Positions 11,797 through 24,200 of a stretch of 64,000 bases of DNA are shown piece after piece. The first letter of the stretch is position 1, and every line of letters begins with the position of its first letter. The DNA lies in the NCBI GenBank assembly GCA_021186555.1, contig JAJKFL010000007.1, forward strand, positions 4,907,249-4,971,248. Reading direction: 5' to 3'. The DNA is from Reticulitermes speratus. Lineage: Eukaryota > Arthropoda > Insecta > Blattodea > Rhinotermitidae. The notes under the pieces were generated by a model that was not told where the DNA came from, ran no database searches, and saw only the letters and a program-made list of their open reading frames with translations. A program made the position numbers and the translations under genes.

Positions 11797-11903
11797 TATT
11801 GGACTGTAAGAAAGAAAATGGGAGACATCCATCTAACTGACGTAGAATAAAAAAAATCCCTTAACATCCCTTATCATTCCAATTTTGGCCAGTAGCAATG
11901 TAC

Positions 11904-11914
11904 TTTATTTTATT
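11904..11914 (-). terminator. Gene 1 poly(A) signal (overlapping double AATAAA)
   Basis: Two overlapping AATAAA hexamers on the minus strand, about 165 nt after the stop codon at 12077. This gives a short 3' untranslated region and is the first such signal after the stop. Confidence 0.65.
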
Positions 11915-12076
11915 TGCCGTAACGACGGGAAACATATCCCGGACTTCAGCTATTTAAACTTCCTGTGAGACATATGCCACTTTAATTCTACACAGTTCAA
12001 TTTGAGAAATTGTTTGACATCGAAAGGGTTAAGTTGTGCCTGTATTGTATTCGTGTTCTTATTACACTAAGTTGTA

Positions 12077-12244
12077 TTATTGGTTCGATATTTGCTGGCT
12101 GCTCTGCACCACGACGGAACTGGAGTCGTCGATGTCTTCCTTAGGTACAGAGCACAGACAGGGCACCAGCTGCATGTTGTGGTAGGTGGCCTGCAGGGTG
12201 GCTGATGACCCCGGGCCTGTGGGCGGTGCTGCCTGCGCTGCTAC
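12077..12244 (-). CDS. Gene 1 coding exon 4 (Cys-Leu-Cys tail and stop)
   Basis: 55 codons and TAA after the acceptor CTGTCTCCCTCCAG. The exon encodes an Ala/Pro/Ser-rich stretch, then [19 protein letters not shown], an acidic EDIDD and a Ser/Val/Gln-rich end. The two cysteines, spaced CxC, are the only ones in the mature protein, so intermolecular bonding is possible. A poly(A) signal follows about 165 nt downstream. Confidence 0.85.
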   Translation of the reverse strand, partial: VAAQAAPPTGPGSSATLQATYHNMQLVPCLCSVPKEDIDDSSSVVVQSSQQISNQ

Positions 12245-15200
12245 CTGGAGGGAGACAGCGTATCAGTAAAGTAATCTTTCACCAACCACTGTTTTACAAA
12301 CCGCACCAATTGGTTTTGTGTGTCTGATGTTTTTAATTTGTATACACACGATAAGAATCAATGTCTTCGCCATCATATGACGTTTGAGTTGGAGCAGAAT
12401 TGTGTTGACATCCGAAACAAGCTGTCGGGCTTCTAGGTCATCACTGCGGTCAATTCATAGGCGACATTCTGTGTATTGTATGCTTATTATTGTCTGAAAT
12501 TTTCCAAAAGTTAAACAGTGCCTCTAACTAGCTCCATGGAGCAGACCTTCTTGAGAAGCTAACAGTTCCTCAGCTAGTCAAGAAATTCCCCGCGTTTTGT
12601 GGAACCCGAAGGTTCATTACCGCATTCACAACAGCCCGCCACCTGTCCCTATCCTGAGCCATATCAATCCAGTCCATGCCCCCCATCCCACTTCTTGAAG
12701 ATCCATTTTAATATTATCCTCATTGCCTCATTTTAGCAATTGCAGATCTTTTCCTCGTTTTTTCAAATCCAAATTTAATTCCTGTCTATGATCACAAATC
12801 TTGTAAAATATCTTGATTTTTTATTACTCCTTTGATCTACTTTCAGCTTCAAGTGGCTGTAATGTATTTTTATTTCAGTGACAGTTTTGTCCTTGTTCCG
12901 CATGCAATGCGTCTTCGCAAACTTAGTATTACGAACTACCTGCTGGTTAAGTAAATTCGTTTGCTAGTCACGTGACCAACACAGTGTTGCATAAGTTTCA
13001 CATTATATTCGCCGTGCATTCTGATAACAAATCACAAATTAAAACCAACATATGCACTGTATTTCCACATGTATAGTCTAATGCCCCTACATATGTTTCA
13101 GCTTTACCAAGCCATCGTCAGAAGGTCCAAGGTTTACATACACTTAACATCCATTATCTGCTTTTAACTATCGTAATACCAAGGAAAAACTGCATAAAAC
13201 TATCGCATGATACGTTGTTGGACGAAGATAATGGATGTTAAGTGTATTCACTTGCTGAACCCGAACGCCCATTTCACGATGACGTTGATCATGCACTTTC
13301 CCAGGGCATTAGGATGTCGGGAGGAACCACCATATTTGGTGGTCGTATACAGCCTCATGTAGAAAATTCTTTCAAAGCCATATTGCTTTTAATTTTATCG
13401 CAGGACCTTCATCAACCTTTGGTACATCATCTTTCCTAGGCCTGTGATTTCCATACATTGTAGCCACTTAAGGTGATATTTCAGGGACTCCGATTTTAGT
13501 GTAGACACTGGATTGGAAGGACAGGTGTACTTCTGGTTTTAAGAGCAACCTGCGGAAGGCGTAAGGGCTCGAGACCTAATGGTATACGTGCCTCAGATGC
13601 TTATGGCAATTGTACAGCCAAGTGCATTCTGGCAAATAGCGCTCGGGCAGGTATCTATTAAACTCATCTTATACAGTTACACATGTCACATTTTCGAAGA
13701 TAAGTATTTCATAAATTATGGCAACTGTGTTCACAAAACAAACATTTATGTTTCTACAAAGAGTTTATGAGATTCAGAGCATGACAGACAGATAAAGTAA
13801 TGTTCTGTATAGAGATTTATGAAACGGTATTGCGTAGTGACGTAGTCGTTGGAAGAGTTTTTCACATTTTATTCTTTACTTTAGTTCTAAAAGGAATTTG
13901 TTTCGTATTTCTACCTTCGTGGAATGTAACTGGTTAGCACCATTAAGATTTTATTTACAATAAAGCTCCTAAGACACGTCTAACGCCTCGTGTAAAAAAA
14001 GACAAACCTTTTCAGAACACTGCAACTTTTATTGGGCATTAGTTTCGGATGAGGGAGGGAAGCAGTTACAGACGGTATTGAGTCGCGGTGTGGAATGCCT
14101 GAGCTCAAGTAGGTTAACTCAGCAGTATTCGAGAGGTTATAATTTCTGACGGGGAAGAGGTTGCCTTCGCTGTGTTTTTGCTGCCATTGCTTTGTTATGG
14201 CAGGTAAATGCGGCAGTAGGACCGCCAGTTGATTTCTTCATAACCTTTCCGACTGTCGAACATAATTGATCTCGCAACCCGTCCACGTTTTTTTGCTGAA
14301 CGGTTGGTGCAGTAATTGAGGCTCTCATTTGTATTTGGAACGTAAAAGCAGAGGTAAAGCAATCCCATTACAGGCCTAGACAGGCCCCTTTAGGGTTCTA
14401 GGAGGTTGAGGCTCCCAGATTTATAGAAAATCGGCACATGAAGGTGGTAAGTTCTTCAGCTCTACGCACCGGCCGCCTTTACCCCCCAGGAAATATTCCT
14501 GGTACTCATTTCTGTTATATGTTGAGTCGACCCCAGGGCCATAGTGCGACCGAAAGGATTATGTCAATGAAAAATGTATTTTTGAAAGTACGTGGGTCAT
14601 ATCTCGAATGCAGCAACTTCCATCTTTGTTTTTTTAGGTATTTTTGTAACTGTTTCCTGTCCCAATATTTAAACTTCATGTCACGTCATTTGTTTCCCAT
14701 TTTATCAACAGTTTAACATCAGCCCTTGAAAAAGTGTCGTTACAGGAACGCGAAGATCAAACATGCTGTTATCATTACTGTTTTATGTTTTGATGGTCAC
14801 GAGGTCGCATGTCAGTACGTGATCAGATAACATGAGCATTTTTATTACATATTTCAGTAAGTGCAGGCAGTACTGACCTAGTGCCTTAAATAAAGCCTGT
14901 CTCTTGCTTCGCATGCATTGCAATTTGTTACTCGTAATCGTACGAATATTCTACGCTATATGAATTGCTTATCTGAAAAACACTTTACGAACATATTGTA
15001 CAACAAATTCTAAAAGGTTCTGACGACGGTGTATAATATTGAGAACCAATTGTCTTCTGGACTTGTCCATCATCTGGATAAAATATTAAAATATAATATA
15101 AAAATCACGACGTTTCGGAAGCTGGTTCGTCTTCCGTCTTCAGGTGATGGGAGGGAGGGGAGACACCTACACAGATGGGTCCTTTAGACCGAGTCCAGTA

Positions 15201-18200
15201 ATTGAGATTAGCTCAGTCTAACCCAGCAGTTATTTCGTTATGTGAAATTGCTTTTCTGTCGAATGCTCCACGGCAAAGGTCCGCAGGCCTTGCAGGCTCG
15301 TCCTGATAAGACAAGTGTTAAGATGAAGATGCGTATGTAGCACTGGTGGAAAGATACTGATTGGGAAAGACTGAAGTGCTAGAAGAAAACCCTGTCACAG
15401 AGCCAATTTGTCCACCACGAATCTGACATGGGATTGCCCGGGATTGAACCAGAGCCCCCGCAGTGAGAGGCAGATGACTAACAGCCTCAGCCTTGGCACT
15501 ACAGAATTATTTCCCTCTACAGCACAAAGGACTCGGAATGCAAGGTAGGACAAATGGTGACTGAAGCTACGAACAAGCCAGGGCAGTTGAAATGGCACAA
15601 TTTAATAACATATCTACTAGTCATAAATTAAGAAATTGCAACATAGTGAAGTAATACCTGAGCGTGGGGTGCAGGCGCGGGGACCGCGACCGGATATGGC
15701 ACGGCGACAGGTACAGCATTGCCCCCCTGGTAAGGCTGGCCGTAGTAGACGCCACCACGAACTCCGGGCCACTGCGTCGCAGACACGTCCCTGAAACACG
15801 GGTCACTTTACAGAAGAATTAGTATCCTGTCCCAGCAACTTGACTCCCTGGTAGGCCTATATAGCTGACGACACCACAGCCTTCTCCACCCTCAGTGTCT
15901 CCCTACGAGATATATTTTAGAGTTAAAAATTGCTGTCTTCTGGAATGTGACATTGTGTCGTTTGGTACAGGGTTGCCCAACTATTTTAACATTGTGGGAC
16001 GCATGGTTACAAGATAGAACATTCTCGGTCTGCACATAGTGATTAAATTCTGGGAGCTTCAATCTCCTGGGGCCCTAAGGGCTTCTCCAAGCCTGTACAG
16101 AGATAGCTTTTACACGTGGTAATTCTCTTTTCGAAACGATATCGATAGGAGATTTAAAAACGGCTGCCAGCCCCGCAGGAACTCGGGACTTATATCCAAA
16201 GTTTATGCGCAATAAAATTTTACTGCCGAGTTTTGAATATGACCAAATTAATTAGAGACAGTAAGCTCTAATGTTGCCGATCTCAGTGGCCGCGCGGTGT
16301 AAGGCGTGGGTCTGGACCGCTCGCTTGCTGGGATTGTGGGTTCGAATCCCGCTGGGGGCTTGGATGCCTGTCTCTTTTAAATGTTGTGTGTTGTCAAGTA
16401 GAGTTCTCTGCGTCGGGCTGATCACTCGTCCAGAGGAGTCCTACCGAGTGTGGTGTGTCTAAAGTGTGTGATCGTGAAGCGTCGTAAAATTGACGAGGCC
16501 TCGGCCCCCTAGGGGCTGTTGTGCCATAGGAAAAGAAAAAAAAGGTCTAATCGTAAACAGGTGCAGGTATTTACCTATATGTAATACAACTTGTTTGTGG
16601 CTCAGTCCACACCCATTTTCATAGTTAATGATTTTGCATTGTTAACAGTAGCAGTATTATTTTCTCAACAGAATACGCCATACTTACTCTCAGTGTTATA
16701 TAATCTTTAAATTAAATCATCGTATATTCCCATTTTACACTAAACTGTGGTTTTATTTGTTTGTTAATTGATGATAATTACTTAACAAATGCAGAAATCT
16801 GTATCCTTGCAAAACGCTGGAGAAGATGAAACTTTTAATTTTCGTTTCCCTCAAGCTTCGTCTGTTGAAACTCAAGAAGCAAACTGCGGTAGTGACGTTG
16901 TCTGTCTCCTCCGTTAAGTTAACTACGGTAGTGACGTTGTCTGTCTCCTCCGTTAAGTTAACTACGGTAGTGACGTCTGTCTCCTCCGTTAAGTTAACTA
17001 CGGTAGTGACGTCTGTCTCCTCCGTTAAGTTAACTACGGTAGTGACGTCTGTCTCCTCCGTTAAGTTAACTACGGTAGTGACGTCTGTCTCCTCCGTTAA
17101 GTTAACTACGGTAGTGACGTCTGTCTCCTCCGTTAAGTTAACTACGGTTGTGACGTCTGTCTCCTCCGTTAAGTTAACTACGGTAGTGACGTTGTCTGTC
17201 TCCTCCGTTAAGTTAACTACGGTTGTGACATTGTCTGTCTCCTCCGTTAAGTTAACTACGGTAGTGACGTCTGTCTCCTCCGTTAAGTTAACTACGGTAG
17301 TGACGTCTGTCTCCTCCGTTAAGTTAACTACGGTTGTGACGTTGTCTGTCTCCTCCGTTAAGTTAACTACGGTAGTGACGTCTGTCTCCTCCGTTAAGTT
17401 AACTACGGTTGTGACGTTGTCTGTCTCCTCCGTTAAGTTAACTACGGTAGTGACGTTGTCTGTCTCCGCCGTTAAGAGAAAACTTAAACGAATTAAGAGA
17501 AATAATTAGTTGAGAGATTCAACTTCTCACTGTGCTGACTGTACAGTCCTGTCTTCTGGGATGCGACGCCTTGTTGTTTGGTATAAATTTACCGATGTTT
17601 CGGTAGAATCTGCTGTGTCGGTCTTCATGCCATAAGAGAAAGCAGAAGCGACAAATTCGTTCTAAATGTGTGTAAGATCCTATCAGACTAAATATCATGT
17701 CGTATGAGACGACATTCTTGAAATTTGTTAGCGGATTAATTTTCCTTACTGTTTGGTTTTACGTATTTAACAGTACTTTTTAGTTCATACTTTTTGCCCA
17801 GGGTTTTCTGGGAAGGGCAGAAGGAGAAAGTCATCGAAATGTCTACTTTTGCTGCTTATATCCTGTTATTATGTTATTTTGGAAGGACTTGCTATCGTCT
17901 GTTTACTTTCTCTGTACCCCGCATCTTTATTGCGCCTCCTAATGATACCAACGTGGATCTGGTTTGATACACGTAGCACATTCCACGGCACGTGCTGCAG
18001 TGTCAGTGACTGAGATGCAATTTCTGGCACGGGGTTTCCTGCTAGACTTGGCTTTCCCTCAGTGGAGTTGCTGAAGACTCAAGACGCCGTGTCATGAAGG
18101 ACATAGTTACCGACGTTTCGAAAATTACTGCCTTTATATTCAGGGTCAAGCAGTCCAAGAGTACTAAACATATTGGACTGCTTGACCTTGAATATGCAGA

Positions 18201-21200
18201 CAGTACAATTTTCCAAACGTCGATGTTTACCAGTCGAAACGGCGTGACATTCCAGTAGTCTTGTACCCTCAGGGATTTTTCTCTGCGCCACCACTGAAGA
18301 CCGTCTGTGGTTTAGGCCCAACCCCTTGTTTCATACCTAATTATTATGAAGATTGTCTCCGACATTCGAACTGACCATTCACCTCTAATGCGGACGTTTC
18401 GTTTCTCCATACTTGATACTTGATGCTTAAATAGAGAGAAGTTTTACTTTTTTTTCCCCTTCAAGGTCCATCATAGTGTGAGCCGAAAACTGCGTCTAGC
18501 TGGTAAAAAGCCACTTTTAATTTATGGTACTTTCAAAAATAATATTGTGTGGCACCCATAAAGACGCACATTTTCAAATAAATGTTTACTGGTATATATA
18601 AGGGAGTGATCGTAGGAGTAGATATCACAGAGTGCAGTAGGCTTAAAATGAGTAGGTTTAGATTTAGTTTGGAGTTTTCTGACATTCACTACTGGAACAA
18701 CATTGTAGTGATTTCAGCAGCTCTCGAAGGGAATCGGACATCCAGCAGACGTTGTCAGAAGGTCAGGCACTAAATACAATATCGTTGCTACGTTTGATTG
18801 CATCGTGCAACAAGTTCTTTATTTCTAATAAACTTCTTTTGAAGTACGTCACAAATAAAGAAGAGATCAGCTCAGTCCTTTTCGACTCAAAAATAGTGAA
18901 CCAAGAAATTTCCACCATTTGTGAGTATGTGCAGTTTATTGCCATGTTGACAGAGCCCGCCAGTTTTCCGTACCCTCAGCGAAAGAATTTGTCGAAGTCG
19001 GTGTCCCCGGTTTAACATTTCGTAACACGCTGAATTTTGAGGTGAACTTTCGTCAGCTTCGCACACAACTCCCAAATTTAAGGACCAACACGTGTGTGCA
19101 TTTAGCGACTCATTCCGTGTATTCACAGCTACTGAGACAGCCCGTGCTTGGTTCGATTCCAGGAACAGGTACCCCTGAGACATGAAACCAACTACAGTTT
19201 TGGCGCGTCAGTCTAGTCATGCAAACGAGAGACGCAGTTGGGATCGCTGATCAGCATTCACTTCACACTTTACATTCATTTGAATGTATTTAAAATTTGT
19301 ATTTTTTAAATTAGTGCCGATTTCATTGGCCGCGCGGCCTAAGGAGTGGGTCTGCGGCCGCTCGCTTGCTGGGATTTGGGTTCGAATCCCGCCGGGGGCA
19401 TGGATGTCTGTCTCTTGTGAGTGCTGTGTGTTGTCAGGTAGAGGTCTCTGCGACGGGCCGAATGTGTGGTGTGTCTGAGTGTGATTGTGAAGCCTCGATA
19501 ACGAGGAGGCCTAGGCCCACTAGGGGCTGTTGCGCCTTGAGAAAAAAGTAGTTAAACTAGTATAATTAGGTTGGGAGCGTCAGACGGTCCTGGTGGTAAG
19601 GCTTCTCATTGTCTTACTGATTTTTTGACTTCAAGACACAAACTCTGAGAGATTAACAGAAACATATGCCACTGGTGGTTTACGAAATTTTAAAGAGAGA
19701 AGCCATTTCAGAACGAGATTAAATTTTGAAGTAACGAATAACATTTAAACTAGTTTTTTACCCGGGAAACGCCCACGTTTAGTGCTCTACCTCAGAAAAT
19801 CAAATTTTTATTCTTAATTTCAAAAAACTGTGGTGTTTCGGGAGAAGCATGGAAGGACGTTTGTTCCAGAACGGGAGACACTAAGCCTCTTGCCCTCGCG
19901 AGAGGAGCACACATTTAAATTTTTCGTTTTCCTTTTCTTTGGTCATGCATAGATCTTGAAATTTTAAAATGCCTTTAGTTGAACAGCTAGCGAGAGAAAG
20001 TGCAACCCAAATTGCCACTTATCTTTTACTTTCCATGAAACGACGCCGTGATTTGTTGGTAGAACGCAGGGCAAGGTGACTGTGTCGACAGGTTTAACAC
20101 TGTGTCAGTTAATTGCATATCGCACGTATGTCAGCGAGGATGTATGTGGCATTGCGTGGTCTGTAAACTACACGGAGCAGCTGACCGTGCCATGACCCAG
20201 TGGCAAAGATTGTGGGCTTCAGGCCAGCTGGACACGCGAAGGCAGTGGCGGGAAGGCGATACTACTGTTAGTAACTTGGTAGAGTACATGTGAACAAGGT
20301 GAATTCCCTCTTCACGCCATGAAGACGTATTGTGGGAGTAGATCTATTTTTTTTTCCCCAATGGCTCGACAGCCCCTTGGGGGCCTAGGCCGCCTCATTT
20401 TTCGAGGTTTCACGATCACGCTTTTTAGACACACCACATTCGGTAGGACTCCTCTGGACGAGGGACCAGCCCGTCGCAGAGACCTCTACCTGACAACTCA
20501 CAACACTCACAACAGACAGACATCCATGCCCCCGGTGGGATTCGAACCCACAATCCTAGTAAGCGAGCGGCTGCAGACCCACGCCTTAGACCGCACGGCC
20601 ACTGGGATCGGCGTAGATCTATAGCTCCACTTATTCTCAACCTCGACACTAGATGGAGATAAGCGGTCAGCTTCACGCCCCTGCCGCTTTACGCCCGAGT
20701 GCTCATTGAATATGAGGCTGGGTTGGCCCCAGAGCTGGTCTGGACGGTTTGGAGAAGAGAAAAATTTATTTTTACTGCCGGGATCCGAACCTTAGATCCT
20801 CCAACCGTAGCCTGTCCACTGTACCGGCTACGCTGTCCCGACTTCTCAGTAGATCGGTAAATTAATTCCATATCTGAAGGTCTCCTCTATCCACAAACTG
20901 AGAACTCTCCACACCGTGGTTACAAGAGTTTCGTTTGATACGGAAAAGTGTGAGAGCACATGCGTCTTATAACTAGGCCTGTGCTGTGAATATGATTTAA
21001 AAGAATAAGGCTTAATATACAGTAGAACCTCGGTTATCCGAACTTCGCTTAACCGAAACTCGGGTTAACCGAAACGCCTTTTTTTTTTGTACGCGAGATG
21101 ATGTTATCTAAATTAAATTGTTGAGAACTGTACGTATTATTATTGAAATGCAAATGGCAGTTTACAGCACAGACATGACAGACGGAGCTGACGTGAACGA

Positions 21201-24200
21201 CGCAGACGAATCCATTCAAGATGACAACCGGGCGACATGACGAGAAGTTCAAAGCGTTAGAAGTAAGAAGCTCGCAATTTATTTGCAATTCAGTACAGTT
21301 TAAATTTCATCATGTGTAAGCAGACTTCAACAATCAAATTTGGGTTTGTTGTTGCAGATTGCTTTAAGTTTTGTTGAAGAAAGCGAGCAGTCGTCACCAG
21401 CCGACGTTATTGATACAGCGATGGAGGGACATTGCTGTCAAAAAACGTTGTGACAAAAAGTTGAAACTAAAATATCAAATTTTCTTTCGTAGAAATCTGT
21501 AGTGTTGTACTGTATCTGTAAATATCGTACACTTTGTTGTGCCATAAATTTTATTAACATAAGACGTATTGCTGAATAAATGTTATTTCATTGCAGCTTA
21601 TCACGTCAAGCCGAATTTCCGAATTATCCGAAATTGGATCCGCCCCCTTTATTTCGGATAATCGAGGTTCTACTACATATATAAAAAATTAGTAACCTAC
21701 TAAGTACAAGAAATGCGACTAATTTGATATAGGCCTCTTGTATCTCGAAGTCTGCTAGAATCAAGCAGTTGCTTTCTTTTGAAGTAGCGCGTACAGTGTT
21801 CGCTAAATATCCTGCAGCAGACTATGTTGATAGCAGAGCGTGTGAAACTCTGTTCACCACTTCCTCACGCATTTCACGCATTTCTGGAATTCCAATGCTT
21901 CATCATCACGCATCTGTCTGTTTGAAGGAAAAAGGTTGGTGTAAACTGTGACAGAGCACCCCGTCACAAAAAGGAAAAGCATTGATTTCAGGCTTCCGCC
22001 GCGATGTTGATGTAATCTGTGGTCTTTTGGGTGATTACACGGCGTCGTGTGGTAATTATTTACCGACGTTTCGGGACGTGTCGGTAAATAATTAACACAC
22101 GACGCCGTGTAATTACCCAAAAGACCACAGATTACAAAGGAAAAGCATTTTGCCCTTCCAATGAATCGGCCAGCAAGTCAGAATCCATTAACACGTTGAC
22201 ATATTTCAATGGCTCAGGGACTTCCGCTTTTGGGTGGCACTGTCCAGTTCCATGGCTGTGAAATGTACTGAAGCTCAAAATATTTAAATTGTTTGTGTCT
22301 TTTTATGGCACCGTGTAGTTTTCTAGGTGGTAACCTCGTCGGATTGTGCCGCTTCATAACCCATAAGACCACAATTTTGTAATTTCAACTTTGTACGTTT
22401 TAATATCATAATTAATTAAGAAAATCACGTATTGGACAACACACACAATACAGACCACACCTTACAACATACATTACAGACTAGCGTTTTGTAATACGAG
22501 TATATATGAAACATTGGTTTTGACACATTTTAATTAAATTTATACTAATATTCCGGGTTAATCCTTTGGCACGTATCTACTATTTAGGCTACTGAAATTG
22601 TCTACACAAAGTCAACTTAAGGATTTAAAAATAAGTGACTTAAAATTGTTGCAAAAAATTTATTGCTGCTTAACTAAACCTCTTATTCATTAAGTAAATT
22701 TTTTCGACTTCATCTGGAGATAATTCAGAGCCTTGAATTTAGTGAACAGGACTTCAAGGGAAGGACATCTCACAATTACCGAAACATACCAGGGGGTCAA
22801 GCTAAAGTTGTATTTACCCACTAACTATAAAAATTAGAAAACTTCAGAATTTCCCTGCTACATGTTTTAGTAACTGCCAAATGGCGTGTTTTTCTTCCGT
22901 TGACTTTTAATCACAGCGATGTAGCTTAAAATAAGTTTATCCCCTGCGAGTACCTTCCTACTACGAATATCTAGCTAGCAACTGCATTCAAGATAACCTG
23001 AAATCTAACATGTCTTTTAGTGGGTCAGTTGCCGGTGCGTACCTTACGCAACGATGCTGTGTCATCCCGCAAATGTTACGAGGTGTTCACTGCAGCTTTA
23101 CGTATTTGGTCCATACAGTGTAGTCATTGCCTCTAGCACGATCTGAATCCGAGACGTCAAAAACCATGAACACAAATGTCATGTCTATCAAGTCAAATTT
23201 AACAGCTTTAAGTTTAGCGGCTGGTATGCGTACCGTCAGGTTTGACACTAAAAGCGTTGTATTTATCTGTACAGAGTGTTTTATGTTCCTTTTTTATCCC
23301 GCAATAAACAATTATTCCTTTCTGTACACAGTTAATTGATTTTATAATAAAATACGCCGTGCTGTCTGTGAGGTGCGAACTGAATTTTTATGTGTGATGC
23401 AGTTTAAGTTTGGTCTTCAAATGGTTAATGCACATGTAAGATCACAAACAGCACGGGACGCTTTTACAAACCGCAAAGGCTTCTGATATTTAACACATCG
23501 TTTTACTCCCGTTAGGCATGGGCAGAGGTTCTTCTTGTGCTTTCAGTTTCTAGTTACTTCAGACGGTCAGGTGACAGCAGAACAGCTGAGCCTGGCTGCA
23601 TGCTGTTTCCTAAGAAGGGCACTGGTCACCTCGCAGAGTGTTCGATGTGCCCTCGATGGGAATTCCTCCTTACGAAACCTCACCTCTCGGAGGTTTTGTA
23701 TGTAGGGACCATATATATATTTTTTTTCCAATGGCTCGACAGCCCCTTGGGGGCCTAGGCCGCCTCATTTTTCGAGGCTTCACGATCACACTTTCTAGAC
23801 ACACCACACTCGGTAGGACTCCTCTGGACGAGTGACCAGCTCGTCGCAGAGACCTTACCTGACAACACACAACACTCACAACAGACAGACATCCATGCCC
23901 TCAGCGGGATTCGAACCCACAATCCCAATAAGCGAGCGGCCGTAGACCCACGCCTTAGACCGCGCGGCCACTGGGATCGGCTCATATATATATATATATT
24001 ATATATATATACACACACGCATACATACATACATACATACATATAATACATACATACATACATACATACAGTCAAGCCCAGTTATAACGACATCGGTTTA
24101 TACGACACCTCGGCTATAGCCTCAGATATTCTGTGTACAAATTAATTCCTCACTCTTAACCATAACATTATACCCCTCGGCTATAACAACACTCGTTTAT

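Noticed and set aside
15617..15806. The 60-61 codon frames over gene 1 exon 3
   Set aside because: They are the wrong frames and extend past the splice sites. The frame giving VYYGQPY and the Pro/Val run joins both neighbours.
16826..17509. 227-codon open frame of [12 protein letters not shown] repeats as a protein gene
   Set aside because: It is a translation of a 36/39-bp minisatellite in an intron. It has no signal peptide, flanking domain or promoter evidence; the open frame follows from unit lengths divisible by three.
20425..24075. Reading frames with [20 protein letters not shown] as conserved proteins
   Set aside because: They are translations of family 1 SINEs and recur wherever the SINE does. 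Their apparent conservation is that of the repeat.
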